Origin: Ralstonia sp. 25mfcol4.1
Lineage (GTDB): Bacteria; Pseudomonadota; Gammaproteobacteria; Burkholderiales; Burkholderiaceae
Assembly (NCBI RefSeq): GCF_900104095.1
Contig: NZ_FNJO01000003.1
Span: forward strand, 62,001 to 126,000
Length of the DNA stretch: 64,000 nucleotides
Direction: 5' to 3'
Below the pieces are notes generated by a model. That model did not search any database and had not been told where the DNA came from. It was given only the letters and a program-made list of their open reading frames with translations. Shown here piece by piece: positions 34,795 to 43,360 of the stretch; the first letter of the stretch is position 1; every line of letters starts with the position of its first letter. A program made the translations under genes and the position numbers.

Positions 34795-36300
34795 TTACCA
34801 GAAACCCAGCACCTTCCACCAAAGGCCGCCGACCACGGCGAAGACGACGAGTTCGAACACGCACATCACCGCGCCGGCCCGCCACCACTGCCCCAGCGTG
34901 ACGTAGCCGCTGCCGAAGATGATCGGCGACGTGCCGGTTGCGTAGTGGGTCAGCGTCATCATGATCGCCGACCCGGCGGTCATCATCAGCATGAACGGCG
35001 GGATGTACTCCGGCGGAATCAGATGCGCGCCGACCGTAAGGAATGCGAGCATCATGGCGCTGATATGCGCCGTGGTACTGGCGAACAGGTAGTGCGAGAA
35101 CACGAACGCCAGCACCAGCACGGCGGCAATCCCCTTCCATTCCATGCCACTGGCGGAAATGGCGTCGCGCATGTCGGCCGAGAACCAGGCGATCACGCCC
35201 AGCTTGTTGAGTTGTTCGGCCAGCATCACCAGGGCCCCGAACCAGATCAGCGTGTCCCAGGCGCTCTTTTCGGACAGCACATCGTCCCAGTCGATCGTCC
35301 CTGTGATGATCAGCCCAAAGAGGCCAAGGAAGGCCACGACGGTCGGGTCCAGCGTGTAGGCCGGCCCGAAAATCATCGCGGGCAGATTGGCCCACAGGAT
35401 CAGCATCATGGCGAACACGCCCATCATGACGCGTTCCTTGCCGCTCAACGGGCCCATGCGCGCCAGCTCGCCCCGGGCGTAGTCGACGGCATTGGGCGTG
35501 ACCTTCAGCTCCGGCGGCGATAGCAGGTAGATGATCAGCGGCATCAAAAGCAGGCAGAGCAGGCCCGGCAGCAGCATGCACAACGCCCAGGTGGTCCACG
35601 TCAGATGCAGCGCCTGGCCGCTGGCCTTGGCCACGTAATCCACCACCAGCGGGTTCGGCGCGGTGGCGGTCAGGAACATGGCGGAGGTAATCGGATTGGC
35701 GTGGTAGTTCACGAGCGCCAGGTATGTGCCCACCTTGCCCTGCGTCCCCTTGGCCGGGTCGGAGTCGAAGGCGCCAGCGATCGATCGCATGATCGGATGG
35801 ACGATGCCGCCTCCGCGGGCCGTATTGCTGGGGGTGAACGGTGCCAGCACCAGTTCGCAGATGGTGAGTCCGTATCCGATGCCAACCGTGCGCTTGCCCA
35901 GCAGGGCAATGAACATCAGGCCGATCCGGTTCCCGAGCCCCGTCTTCTTCAGTCCGCGCGAGATCAGGATCGCCACGACGATCAGCCAGATCAGCGGATT
36001 CGAGAAACTGCTCAGTGCGTCGGCAATGGCGCCCTTCGACGTCGGCGATGTCACCTGTGCCAGCGACACGATCACGATCGCCATCATGGCCATCACGCCA
36101 ATCGGCATGACCTTAAGGATGATCGCGACAATCGTGGTCAGGAAGATCGCCACCAGATGCCAGGCCTCGGGCTTCAGCCCTTCCGGCGCCGGAAGCAGCA
36201 GCAGCGTGACCAGGACAGCCGTGGCGATAATGGCGGGCGTCAGCCGGAACGGTACGACTGACATGAAATAGCGATACATCGCCATCAACTTGGACAGCAT
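34795..36300 (-). CDS. DASS family (SLC13) dicarboxylate carrier
   Basis: A 501-residue inner-membrane protein with about 12-13 hydrophobic segments. The two family motifs are present in altered form: FTPSNTARGGGIVHPIMRSI in the first half and TGTSPIIFGSGYV in the second, which hold the Na+ and carboxylate sites of divalent anion:Na+ symporters such as CitT, TtdT and SdcS. ATAPNPLVVDYVAKASG is the usual T-x-x-N/P motif of bacterial dicarboxylate members. It is convergent with the NuoF-like gene and divergent from dctA. It likely moves C4-dicarboxylates (exchange or uptake) for the reductase trio. Confidence 0.88.
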   Translation of the reverse strand: MLSKLMAMYRYFMSVVPFRLTPAIIATAVLVTLLLLPAPEGLKPEAWHLVAIFLTTIVAIILKVMPIGVMAMMAIVIVSLAQVTSPTSKGAIADALSSFSNPLIWLIVVAILISRGLKKTGLGNRIGLMFIALLGKRTVGIGYGLTICELVLAPFTPSNTARGGGIVHPIMRSIAGAFDSDPAKGTQGKVGTYLALVNYHANPITSAMFLTATAPNPLVVDYVAKASGQALHLTWTTWALCMLLPGLLCLLLMPLIIYLLSPPELKVTPNAVDYARGELARMGPLSGKERVMMGVFAMMLILWANLPAMIFGPAYTLDPTVVAFLGLFGLIITGTIDWDDVLSEKSAWDTLIWFGALVMLAEQLNKLGVIAWFSADMRDAISASGMEWKGIAAVLVLAFVFSHYLFASTTAHISAMMLAFLTVGAHLIPPEYIPPFMLMMTAGSAIMMTLTHYATGTSPIIFGSGYVTLGQWWRAGAVMCVFELVVFAVVGGLWWKVLGFW

Positions 36301-36693
36301 TGGTCTTCACCTCCCACGCGCGGGATGCGGCGACATCGAATCACCGATACCCGGTTTTCTCGGCCCACTCGGCCCCTACCCCCCAATATGTGACGTCGGG
36401 TGTTTTCAGGCAATGGACTTTGGTCCACTTCCCATCCGGGCAACCCCGCGTTCCGCGCCTTACATGACGGCATAACGTGCTTCATTAAGCACTTTACTCA
36501 ACCATCTGGCCCGTTTTTCTCGCGCGGCTTATCTGCGGGTGGCTTCTAGGTCTTTGGGTCCATACCCAATCCCGACTGCGCGGCACTAAGCTCGGCTTAG
36601 CGTGTTTCCGGAATGCGGCCCGAGGATCGAGCGAGGTGGCCAAGACGCGGCCGATGTCCGGCTTCCGACACTGAACCAGCAATGGAGACGATC
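36301..36693. promoter_or_regulatory. Divergent control region with four inverted repeats
   Basis: The 393-bp gap between the two dicarboxylate carrier genes contains TGGAC-N4-GTCCA (36414-36427), GTGCTT-N4-AAGCAC (36477-36492), TTGGGT-N4-ACCCAA (36554-36569) and CTAAGC-N3-GCTTAG (36586-36600). All arms are exact. Four different short palindromes in one gap suggest several regulator sites, or two regulators. I found no clear sigma54 -24/-12 element, although dctA genes often use one. No regulator gene is adjacent. Confidence 0.5.
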
Positions 36694-38043
36694 ATGGAAA
36701 CAGCCGGACATTCAAAGCCGCTCTACAAGTCTCTCTACTTTCAGGTCATTACCGCCATTATTCTTGGCGTCATTCTTGGACACTTCTTTCCCCAGACCGG
36801 CGAGGCCATGAAGCCCCTGGGCGACGGCTTCATCAAGCTGATCAAGATGATCATCGCGCCGATCATCTTCTGCACGGTCGTGGTGGGCATCGCCGGCATG
36901 GAGGACATGAAGAAGGTCGGCAAAACGGGTGGCCTGGCGCTGCTCTATTTCGAGGTCGTCAGCAGCATTGCGTTACTGGTGGGCTTGTTCATCATCAATA
37001 TCGTCAAGCCCGGCGCAGGCATGAATGTCGATCCAGCCACCCTCGATACCAAAGGCATCGCCGCCTATACCGGCCCCGGAAAAATGCAGGGCACGGTCGA
37101 ATTCCTGATGAACGTGATCCCCAATACGGTGGTGGATGCGTTCGCCAAAGGCGAAATCCTTCAGGTGCTGCTATTTGCCGTGATGTTTGGCTTTGCGCTG
37201 CACAGGTTCGGTGGGCGCGGCACGCTGGTTTTCGACTTCATCGAAAAATTCTCGCACGTACTGTTTGCCATCGTCGGGTACATCATGAAGGTGGCGCCGA
37301 TCGGGGCGTTCGGCGCCATGGCCTTTACCATCGGCAAATACGGCCTGAGTTCGCTGCTCCAGCTTGGCCAGCTCATGGCGACGTTCTATGCCACCTGCCT
37401 GCTTTTCATCTTCGTCGTGCTGGGATCCATCGCGCGATTCCATGGATTCTCGATCTGGAAGTTCATCAAGTACATCAAGGAAGAGCTTCTGATCGTGCTG
37501 GGCACATCGTCTTCGGAATCGGTGTTGCCCCGGATGATGGCCAAGCTTGAAAACCTGGGCGCCCGCAAATCGGTGGTGGGCCTGGTGATCCCGACCGGCT
37601 ATTCCTTCAATCTGGACGGCACATCGATCTACCTGACCATGGCAGCGGTCTTCATCGCCCAGGCCACCAATACCGACATGACCTTCACCCAGCAGATTAC
37701 CTTGCTTGCGGTCCTGCTTTTGACATCGAAGGGCGCGGCTGGCGTGACAGGCAGCGGCTTCATCGTGCTGGCAGCCACGCTTTCCGCGGTGGGACACGTG
37801 CCCGTCGCGGGGCTGGCACTGATTCTCGGCATCGACCGGTTCATGTCCGAGGCACGCGCCCTGACCAACCTGATCGGCAACGGCGTCGCCACGGTCGTCG
37901 TGGCAAAGTGGACGGGCGACCTGGACGTCGAGCGGATGCACAGCAGGCTTGACGGCGAGACCGATATCGAAGCGGATGAGCCGGAGGTCGTACTCGATCA
38001 GGTAGCGGCGCGCATGCCGGCTGCCGACACCCGGAACAGATAG
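36694..38043 (+). CDS. dctA: C4-dicarboxylate:cation symporter DctA
   Basis: A 449-residue DAACS-family carrier with eight membrane helices and two re-entrant loops. [20 protein letters not shown] holds the Ser-rich re-entrant loop, [20 protein letters not shown] the substrate and cation motif, and [20 protein letters not shown] the second hairpin, all as in DctA. It imports succinate, fumarate and malate. The ATG at 36694 follows GGAGACG; an ATG at 36682 in frame overlaps that site. It is divergent from the DASS carrier and convergent with livF. Confidence 0.92.
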   Translation: METAGHSKPLYKSLYFQVITAIILGVILGHFFPQTGEAMKPLGDGFIKLIKMIIAPIIFCTVVVGIAGMEDMKKVGKTGGLALLYFEVVSSIALLVGLFIINIVKPGAGMNVDPATLDTKGIAAYTGPGKMQGTVEFLMNVIPNTVVDAFAKGEILQVLLFAVMFGFALHRFGGRGTLVFDFIEKFSHVLFAIVGYIMKVAPIGAFGAMAFTIGKYGLSSLLQLGQLMATFYATCLLFIFVVLGSIARFHGFSIWKFIKYIKEELLIVLGTSSSESVLPRMMAKLENLGARKSVVGLVIPTGYSFNLDGTSIYLTMAAVFIAQATNTDMTFTQQITLLAVLLLTSKGAAGVTGSGFIVLAATLSAVGHVPVAGLALILGIDRFMSEARALTNLIGNGVATVVVAKWTGDLDVERMHSRLDGETDIEADEPEVVLDQVAARMPAADTRNR

Positions 38044-38085
38044 GCCAGCGGCAGCGGGGGCACGCGGCATATCGAGCCGATCGGT

Positions 38086-38799
38086 TCACACCTCCAGCCA
38101 CTCCTTCCGGATCTGGGCATTGGCCTTCAGTTCCACGGGCGTGCCCTCGAACACGATATGCCCGTGGCCCATCACGTAGACGCGCTGCGAAATATCCAGC
38201 GCAATGGCCAGTTTCTGCTCGATCAGCAGCACGGACACGCCGCGCTCCTTGAGCGTCTTGAGGAATTCGCCCACCAGCGTGACGATCATCGGCGCCAGGC
38301 CCTCGGTGGGCTCGTCGATCAGGATCAGGTCGGGGTCGCCCATCAGCGTGCGGCATAGCGTCAGCATCTGCTGCTCGCCGCCGGACAGCACGCCTGCCGA
38401 CGTGTTCTCGCGCTCCTTGAGCCGGGGGAACATGCGGTACATGTCCTCCACGCTCCAGCGCGGCTTCTGCTGGCGCGGATTGCGCTTCTCGCCCAGCAGC
38501 AGGTTCTGCCGCACTGTCAGCGTCGGGAAGATGTCGCGGTTCTCGGGCACATAGCCGATGCCGGCATGGGCAATCTCGAACGTACGGCGGCCCAGGATTT
38601 CGTCGCCACGAAAGCGAACCGATCCTTCCGCCTTGACCATGCCCAGGATGGCCTTGGCCATCGTCGAGCGCCCCACGCCGTTGCGGCCCAGCAGCGCCAC
38701 GATCTCGCCTTCGTCGACATGGGCATCCACGCCGTGCAGGATATGGCTCTTTCCGTAATAGGCGTGCAGCCCGGTGACTTCCAGCATGGGCTTGCTCAT
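38086..38799 (-). CDS. livF: ABC transporter ATPase LivF-type
   Basis: A 237-residue ATPase. The Walker A reads GRNGVGRSTM, with Arg where Lys is almost universal; Q-loop VPENRDIFPTLTV, signature LSGGEQQML, Walker B LILIDEPTEGL and the H-loop region with Gln (LIEQKL, LivF-typical) are normal. It would form the ATPase pair with LivG for a branched-chain amino acid-type importer. The start overlaps the livG stop (ATGA). Some LivF homologues from this bacterial group have the GVGRST variant in my memory, so it may be a lineage trait rather than a defect. Confidence 0.9.
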   Translation of the reverse strand: MSKPMLEVTGLHAYYGKSHILHGVDAHVDEGEIVALLGRNGVGRSTMAKAILGMVKAEGSVRFRGDEILGRRTFEIAHAGIGYVPENRDIFPTLTVRQNLLLGEKRNPRQQKPRWSVEDMYRMFPRLKERENTSAGVLSGGEQQMLTLCRTLMGDPDLILIDEPTEGLAPMIVTLVGEFLKTLKERGVSVLLIEQKLAIALDISQRVYVMGHGHIVFEGTPVELKANAQIRKEWLEV

Positions 38800-39572
38800 T
38801 CGTGGGCTCCTGCCAGCGCGGGTTCGTCGAGCGAGGTGCCCAGGTAGGCTTCCTTGACGCGGCGGTTGTTGCGAATGGCCTCAGGCGTGTCGGTGGCGAT
38901 GACCTCGCCGTACACCAGCACCGAAATGCGGTCGGCCAGGCCGAACACCACGCTCATGTCGTGCTCCACCATGACCAGGGTCTTGCCTACCGTCACCTTG
39001 CGGATCAGCTCCACGGCGTGGTCCGATTCGGAGCGGCTCATGCCGGCGGTGGGCTCGTCCAGCAGGATGACCTCGGAGCCGCCGGCGATGGTGATGCCGA
39101 TCTCCAGCGCCCGCTGCTCCGCATAGGTCAGCAGGCCGGCCTGCGTATTGCGCCGGTGCTGCATGCCGATCAGTTCCAGCACCTCGTCGGCGCGCGCCTT
39201 GGCATCGCGCAACGCCGACAGCCGGTGCCAGAACGAATACTTGTAGCCCAGCGACCACAGCACCGCGCAGCGCAGGTTTTCGAACACCGACAGCCGGTGG
39301 AAGATGTTCGTGATCTGGAAGCTGCGCGACAGGCCCATCCGGTTGATCTCGAACGGCCGCAGCCCCGCAATGCTCTGGCCGTTCAGCTTCACCGCCCCGG
39401 ACGTCGGTGCGAACCGGCCCGAGATCAGATTGAAGGTGGTCGATTTGCCGGCCCCGTTCGGGCCGATCAGCGCATGCCGCTCGCCCTTGCCGATGGTCAG
39501 CGTCACCCCCCGGATGATCTCGGTCTGCCCGAACCGCTTGCGGACATCCGAAAGTTCAAGTGCGGCGTTCAT
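38796..39572 (-). CDS. livG: ABC transporter ATPase LivG-type
   Basis: A 258-residue ATPase with normal Walker A GPNGAGKSTT, the LivG-type signature LTYAEQRALEIG, Walker B VILLDEPTAGM and the MVEHDMSVVFGLADRI H-loop. With LivF it powers the LivHM permease. It overlaps livF and livM by four bases each, so the three are translationally coupled. Since its Walker A is intact it may carry most of the ATP hydrolysis if the LivF Arg variant is slow. Confidence 0.92.
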   Translation of the reverse strand: MNAALELSDVRKRFGQTEIIRGVTLTIGKGERHALIGPNGAGKSTTFNLISGRFAPTSGAVKLNGQSIAGLRPFEINRMGLSRSFQITNIFHRLSVFENLRCAVLWSLGYKYSFWHRLSALRDAKARADEVLELIGMQHRRNTQAGLLTYAEQRALEIGITIAGGSEVILLDEPTAGMSRSESDHAVELIRKVTVGKTLVMVEHDMSVVFGLADRISVLVYGEVIATDTPEAIRNNRRVKEAYLGTSLDEPALAGAHE

Positions 39573-40882
39573 GCCAGACCTTCCGTTTGCGCCTGGATGG
39601 CGTCGAGTTCGGCGCGCACCTTCGCCGTCGCCCAGCGCCAGGCCGCATAGCCCAGCGCCCACAGCGCCGCCGCCACGATCCACGGCGGCAGCGTGCCGGC
39701 GTCGAAACCGACGCCGAGCAACGACATCGCCGTGCCATTGGCACTGTCAACCTGCACCTTGTAGACCATTTCCACGGTCAGGATCACGGCCGCCAGCAGC
39801 ACCAGGCCGGCCACGCCGGCCCTTGCGTACGACGGCAGCATGCGGCCGAACTGCTTCCTCGCCAGCAGCGGCATCTGCATCAGCAGCAGGCTGGCGATGC
39901 CGCCTGGCACGAACATCACCATCGTCACGAAGAACAGGCCCAGGTACAGCAGCCAGGCCTTGGTCAGGTCCGACAGTGCCACCGCGAACAGCGTGAAGAC
40001 GATGGCGCCGATGACCGGGCCGAAGAACACGCCCGCGCCGCCGATAAACGCGGCCAGCAACACGCCGCCCGAGCGAACCGCGCTGACGTTTTCGGCCGAC
40101 ACGATCTCGAAATTGATGGCCGACAGCGCCCCGGCAATGCCCGCGAAGAACGCCGACAGGATCAGCACCAGGTAGCGCACGCGCTGGGTGTTGTAGCCGA
40201 TGAACTCCACCCGCTCGGGATTGTCCCGTACCGCGTTGGCGATGCGGCCCAGCGGCGTCTGCGTCCAGGCGTACATGGCCACCATCGACAGGAAGCACCA
40301 GATCGCGATCAGGTAGTACACCTGCCGGCCCGGGCCGAAGGTGATGCCCAGGAAGGGATCGCCAACCACGCGGTTGGTGGAGATCCCGCCTTCGCCGCCA
40401 AAGAAATCGGGGAACATCAGTGAACTGGCAAACACCATTTCGCCGATGCCCATTGTGATCATGGCGAACGTGGTGCCGGACTTCTTCGTCGTCACGTACC
40501 CGAACAGCACGCCGAAGAACGCCCCGGCCAGGCCTCCCACCAGCGGCAGCATCGACACCGGCAGCCAGACCTTGCCCGCGCCGATCATGTTCAGTACGTG
40601 TACCGCGATGAACGCCCCCAGGCCCGAGTACACGGCATGCCCGAACGACAGCATGCCGGTCTGCCCCAGCAGCATGTTGTACGAGAGCGCGAAGATGATC
40701 ATGATGCCCATCTGGGACATCAGCGTTACCGCGAACCCGCCCGTGAAGGCCAGCGGCATCACCAGCATCAGCAGCGCCGTCGTGGTCCAGATGACCCAGC
40801 GCGCCAGGTTTAACGGGCGGTAACGCAGGGTGCGGCCAGTCACGACCGGGTTGGAGCTTTGTTGCATCGTCGTAGACTCCAT
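39569..40882 (-). CDS. livM: ABC transporter permease LivM-type, extended C-terminus
   Basis: A 437-residue permease. The core (about residues 30-345) shows YNMLLGQTGMLSFGHAVYSG and the cytoplasmic coupling segment RIANAVRDNPERVEFIGYNT. Beyond that, residues 350-437 add two more hydrophobic segments (SYARAGVAGLVLLAAVILTV, then PWIVAAALWALGYAAWRW) and a charged tail; many LivM proteins end near 320-350. An ATG at 40867 is an alternative start. It follows livH by three bases. Confidence 0.88.
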   Translation of the reverse strand: MESTTMQQSSNPVVTGRTLRYRPLNLARWVIWTTTALLMLVMPLAFTGGFAVTLMSQMGIMIIFALSYNMLLGQTGMLSFGHAVYSGLGAFIAVHVLNMIGAGKVWLPVSMLPLVGGLAGAFFGVLFGYVTTKKSGTTFAMITMGIGEMVFASSLMFPDFFGGEGGISTNRVVGDPFLGITFGPGRQVYYLIAIWCFLSMVAMYAWTQTPLGRIANAVRDNPERVEFIGYNTQRVRYLVLILSAFFAGIAGALSAINFEIVSAENVSAVRSGGVLLAAFIGGAGVFFGPVIGAIVFTLFAVALSDLTKAWLLYLGLFFVTMVMFVPGGIASLLLMQMPLLARKQFGRMLPSYARAGVAGLVLLAAVILTVEMVYKVQVDSANGTAMSLLGVGFDAGTLPPWIVAAALWALGYAAWRWATAKVRAELDAIQAQTEGLA

Positions 40883-40885
40883 CGC

Positions 40886-41833
40886 TCAGCTCTCCCGGGT
40901 GCCCATCAGCCCGCGCGGGCGGAATATCAGCATGACCACCAGCAGCAGGTACGGCAGCACCGGCGCCACCTGCGCCACGGTGAGCTTCCAGACCGAACTG
41001 AACGGCGTGGCATCGGTGACGGCCATGCCGAAGCTGCCAAACAGGCCGGCCAGCGACGCATCGATCGTCACCGCGAACGTCTGCAGCACCCCGATCAGGA
41101 TCGATGCGATGAACGCCCCGACCAGCGAGCCCATGCCGCCCACCACCGCCACGACGAAGACGATCGACCCGACCGCCGCCGCCATCGACGGCTCGGTGAC
41201 AAACGCATTGCCGCCGATCACGCCGGCCAGGCCAGCCAGCGCCGCGCCGCCGCCGAACACCATCATGAACACGCGCGGCACGTTGTGGCCCAGGGCCTCG
41301 ACCATCTCCGGATGGGTCAGCGCCGCCTGGATGACCAGGCCAATGCGGGTGCGCGTCAGGACCAGGTAGATCGCCACCAGCATGCCCAGCGATACCAGCA
41401 TCATGAATGCGCGGTATTTGGGAAACGACGAGGTGAAGACCGTGAACAGCGGCCCGTCGAGCTCGGCCGGGATGCGGTACGGCACGGCGGCCAGGCCCCA
41501 GACCAGCTTGACGCCTTCCTCGATCAGGTAGGCCAGGCCGAAAGTAAATAGCAGTTCGGCCACATGGCCGTACTTGTGGACGGTGCGCAGGCCGAATCGC
41601 TCCACCAGTGCCCCGGCAGCGGCTACCAGCAGCGGCGCCAGGATCAGCGCCGGCCAGAAGCCGACCTTGGTGGCGATGGTGTAGGCAAAGTAGGCGCCCA
41701 GCATGTAGAAGCTGGCATGGGCGAAGTTGAGCACGCCCATCATGCTGAAGATCAGCGTCAGCCCCGATGACAGCATGAACAGCAGCAAGCCGTAGCTGAC
41801 GCCGTTCAGTAGCGAGATGATGAAGAATTCCAC
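40886..41833 (-). CDS. livH: ABC transporter permease LivH-type
   Basis: A 315-residue permease with about eight hydrophobic segments. LTLIFSMMGVLNFAHASFYM is the LivH N-terminal family motif, and GLVIQAALTHPEMVEALGHN is the cytoplasmic loop that touches the ATPases. It pairs with LivM as the membrane channel. The substrate group (branched-chain amino acids, other amides, or aromatic or acyl acids) cannot be read from the permease; the adjacent acyl-CoA ligase suggests a carboxylic acid. Confidence 0.9.
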   Translation of the reverse strand: MEFFIISLLNGVSYGLLLFMLSSGLTLIFSMMGVLNFAHASFYMLGAYFAYTIATKVGFWPALILAPLLVAAAGALVERFGLRTVHKYGHVAELLFTFGLAYLIEEGVKLVWGLAAVPYRIPAELDGPLFTVFTSSFPKYRAFMMLVSLGMLVAIYLVLTRTRIGLVIQAALTHPEMVEALGHNVPRVFMMVFGGGAALAGLAGVIGGNAFVTEPSMAAAVGSIVFVVAVVGGMGSLVGAFIASILIGVLQTFAVTIDASLAGLFGSFGMAVTDATPFSSVWKLTVAQVAPVLPYLLLVVMLIFRPRGLMGTRES

Positions 41834-41894
41834 GGCAAGTCCTCAGGGCCTGTTCCCGGAGCCGGAGCCTGACCCGACAAAAGCCATATTGTCA

Positions 41895-41922
41895 GGGGTT
41901 CCCGCGCGGCGGGGAACCCCTT
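41895..41922. other. Intercistronic hairpin between livK and livH genes
   Basis: AGGGGTTCCC and GGGAACCCCT form a perfect 10-bp stem with an 8-base loop, 17 bases after the binding-protein stop. No T-tract follows in the leftward direction. Such hairpins after binding-protein genes often protect the upstream message and lower permease expression. Confidence 0.65.
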
Positions 41923-41938
41923 CCCACCTGCCGCGGTG

Positions 41939-43198
41939 TCAGCTTCCGCTGCCCGGCCGCTTCATCTGGCACGAGGTGGGCTGCGCCGCCACGAACTGGT
42001 CAAGCGTCGCATTGGTCTTCCAGCCATAGCCGGTGTTTTCCTGGTCGTACTTGATGTCCTTGCCGTTGACCTTCGTCCAGGTTGCCACTACCAGTGGCTG
42101 CTGGGCCTGGTGGTCGCTGGCACGCATCTCCACCGTGCCATTCATGCTTTCCACCTTCAGGCCCTCCATCGCCTTGGCCACCTTGACCGGATCGGTGGAT
42201 CCGGTGTCCTTGATGGCCTTGGCCAGCATGGCGACGCCCGTGTACGACGCCATCACGTAGAAGTCGTCGTTGTACTTCTTCTTGTAGCCCTCGACGATGT
42301 CTCCGCCCCGGAAGGTGGCGTTGTTCGGGTTGTAGTAGCCCACGTACTTGACGTGCTCGGTGCCGGCCGCCCCCATGGCGGTGGGCACGCCGGTCGTGGC
42401 GGCGTAGTACGTGTAGTAGTTGACCGGCAGGCCGGCATCCTTGCCTGCCTTGATCAGCAGGGCCAGGTCGCTGCCCCAGTTGCCGGTGATCACCGTATCG
42501 GCGCCCGACGCCTTGATCTTGGCCGCATACGGCGCGAAATCCTTGACCTGCGCCAGCGGGTGCAGGTCTTCGCCAACGATCTGGATGTCGGGCCGCTTGC
42601 GCTTCAGGTAGTCCTTGGCCGCCCGTGCCACCTGGTGGCCGAACGAGTAGTTCTGGTTGATCAGGTAGACCTTCTTGACGTTGGGATCCTTGGCCAGGTA
42701 GGTGGTCAGGGCCTCCATCTTCATGTCGGAATTGGCATCGAGCCGGAAATGCCAGTAGCTGCATTTGCTGTTCGTCATGTCCGGGTCCACCGCGGCGTAG
42801 TTCAGGTAGACGATTTCCTTGCCGGGGTTGCGCTCGTTGTGCTTGGCCACGGCGTCTTCCAGCGCCAGGCCCACCGACGAACCGTTGCCCTGCACGATGT
42901 AGCGGATATTCTGGTCGACCACCTGCTTGAGGATGGTCAGGCTTTCCTGCGGGCTCAGCTTGTTGTCGAAACCCACCACCTCGAACTTGTGCGCCCCGCC
43001 CCAGCCCTTCTGGTTGGCCACGTCGGCCACGTACTGCCAGCTCTTGAGCTGGTTCTGCCCCACCGGGGCCATCAGCCCCGACAACGGATCGATGAAGGCG
43101 ATCTTCACCGTATCGGCCGTCGCGGCGCCCGATGCCAGCGCGGAACCCAGAGCAACAACTGCAGCCACACTTCGTACCAGCGGACGCAACCTTGTCAT
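41939..43198 (-). CDS. Branched-chain amino acid-type ABC substrate-binding protein
   Basis: A 419-residue periplasmic binding protein. The signal peptide runs to about residue 28 (LASGAATADTV). The mature start VKIAFIDPLSGLMAPVGQNQ and VQGNGSSVGLALEDAVAKHN are typical of LivK-type type I binding proteins; YLINQNYSFGHQVARAAKDY starts the second lobe. The start at 43198 has AAGGAGACAGG upstream. Length above 400 suggests a ligand other than leucine. It is the first transporter gene, downstream of the acyl-CoA ligase. Confidence 0.88.
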   Translation of the reverse strand: MTRLRPLVRSVAAVVALGSALASGAATADTVKIAFIDPLSGLMAPVGQNQLKSWQYVADVANQKGWGGAHKFEVVGFDNKLSPQESLTILKQVVDQNIRYIVQGNGSSVGLALEDAVAKHNERNPGKEIVYLNYAAVDPDMTNSKCSYWHFRLDANSDMKMEALTTYLAKDPNVKKVYLINQNYSFGHQVARAAKDYLKRKRPDIQIVGEDLHPLAQVKDFAPYAAKIKASGADTVITGNWGSDLALLIKAGKDAGLPVNYYTYYAATTGVPTAMGAAGTEHVKYVGYYNPNNATFRGGDIVEGYKKKYNDDFYVMASYTGVAMLAKAIKDTGSTDPVKVAKAMEGLKVESMNGTVEMRASDHQAQQPLVVATWTKVNGKDIKYDQENTGYGWKTNATLDQFVAAQPTSCQMKRPGSGS

Positions 43199-43360
43199 AC
43201 CTGTCTCCTTCACTTGTTGTCATTGGCGATGGGCGGCGGCCCGTGCCCTCCTCGCGCCGGGCCGCCGCGTCTGCGCTGTGACCGCCATCCGACTGCCTTG
43301 GCGGGACACCGCAAATGCCTGCTGCTGCCTTGCCGGTCCTGAGATGCCGGAGTCCGGCCT

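Noticed and set aside
36301..36693. Sigma54 promoter for dctA
   Set aside because: dctA often has one, but I found no TGGCAC-N5-TTGC-like -24/-12 element in the gap.
41939..43223. Second long leftward frame (407 codons) over the binding-protein gene
   Set aside because: It is a Gly/Arg/Gln-rich out-of-frame shadow; the 419-residue binding protein has a signal peptide and family motifs.
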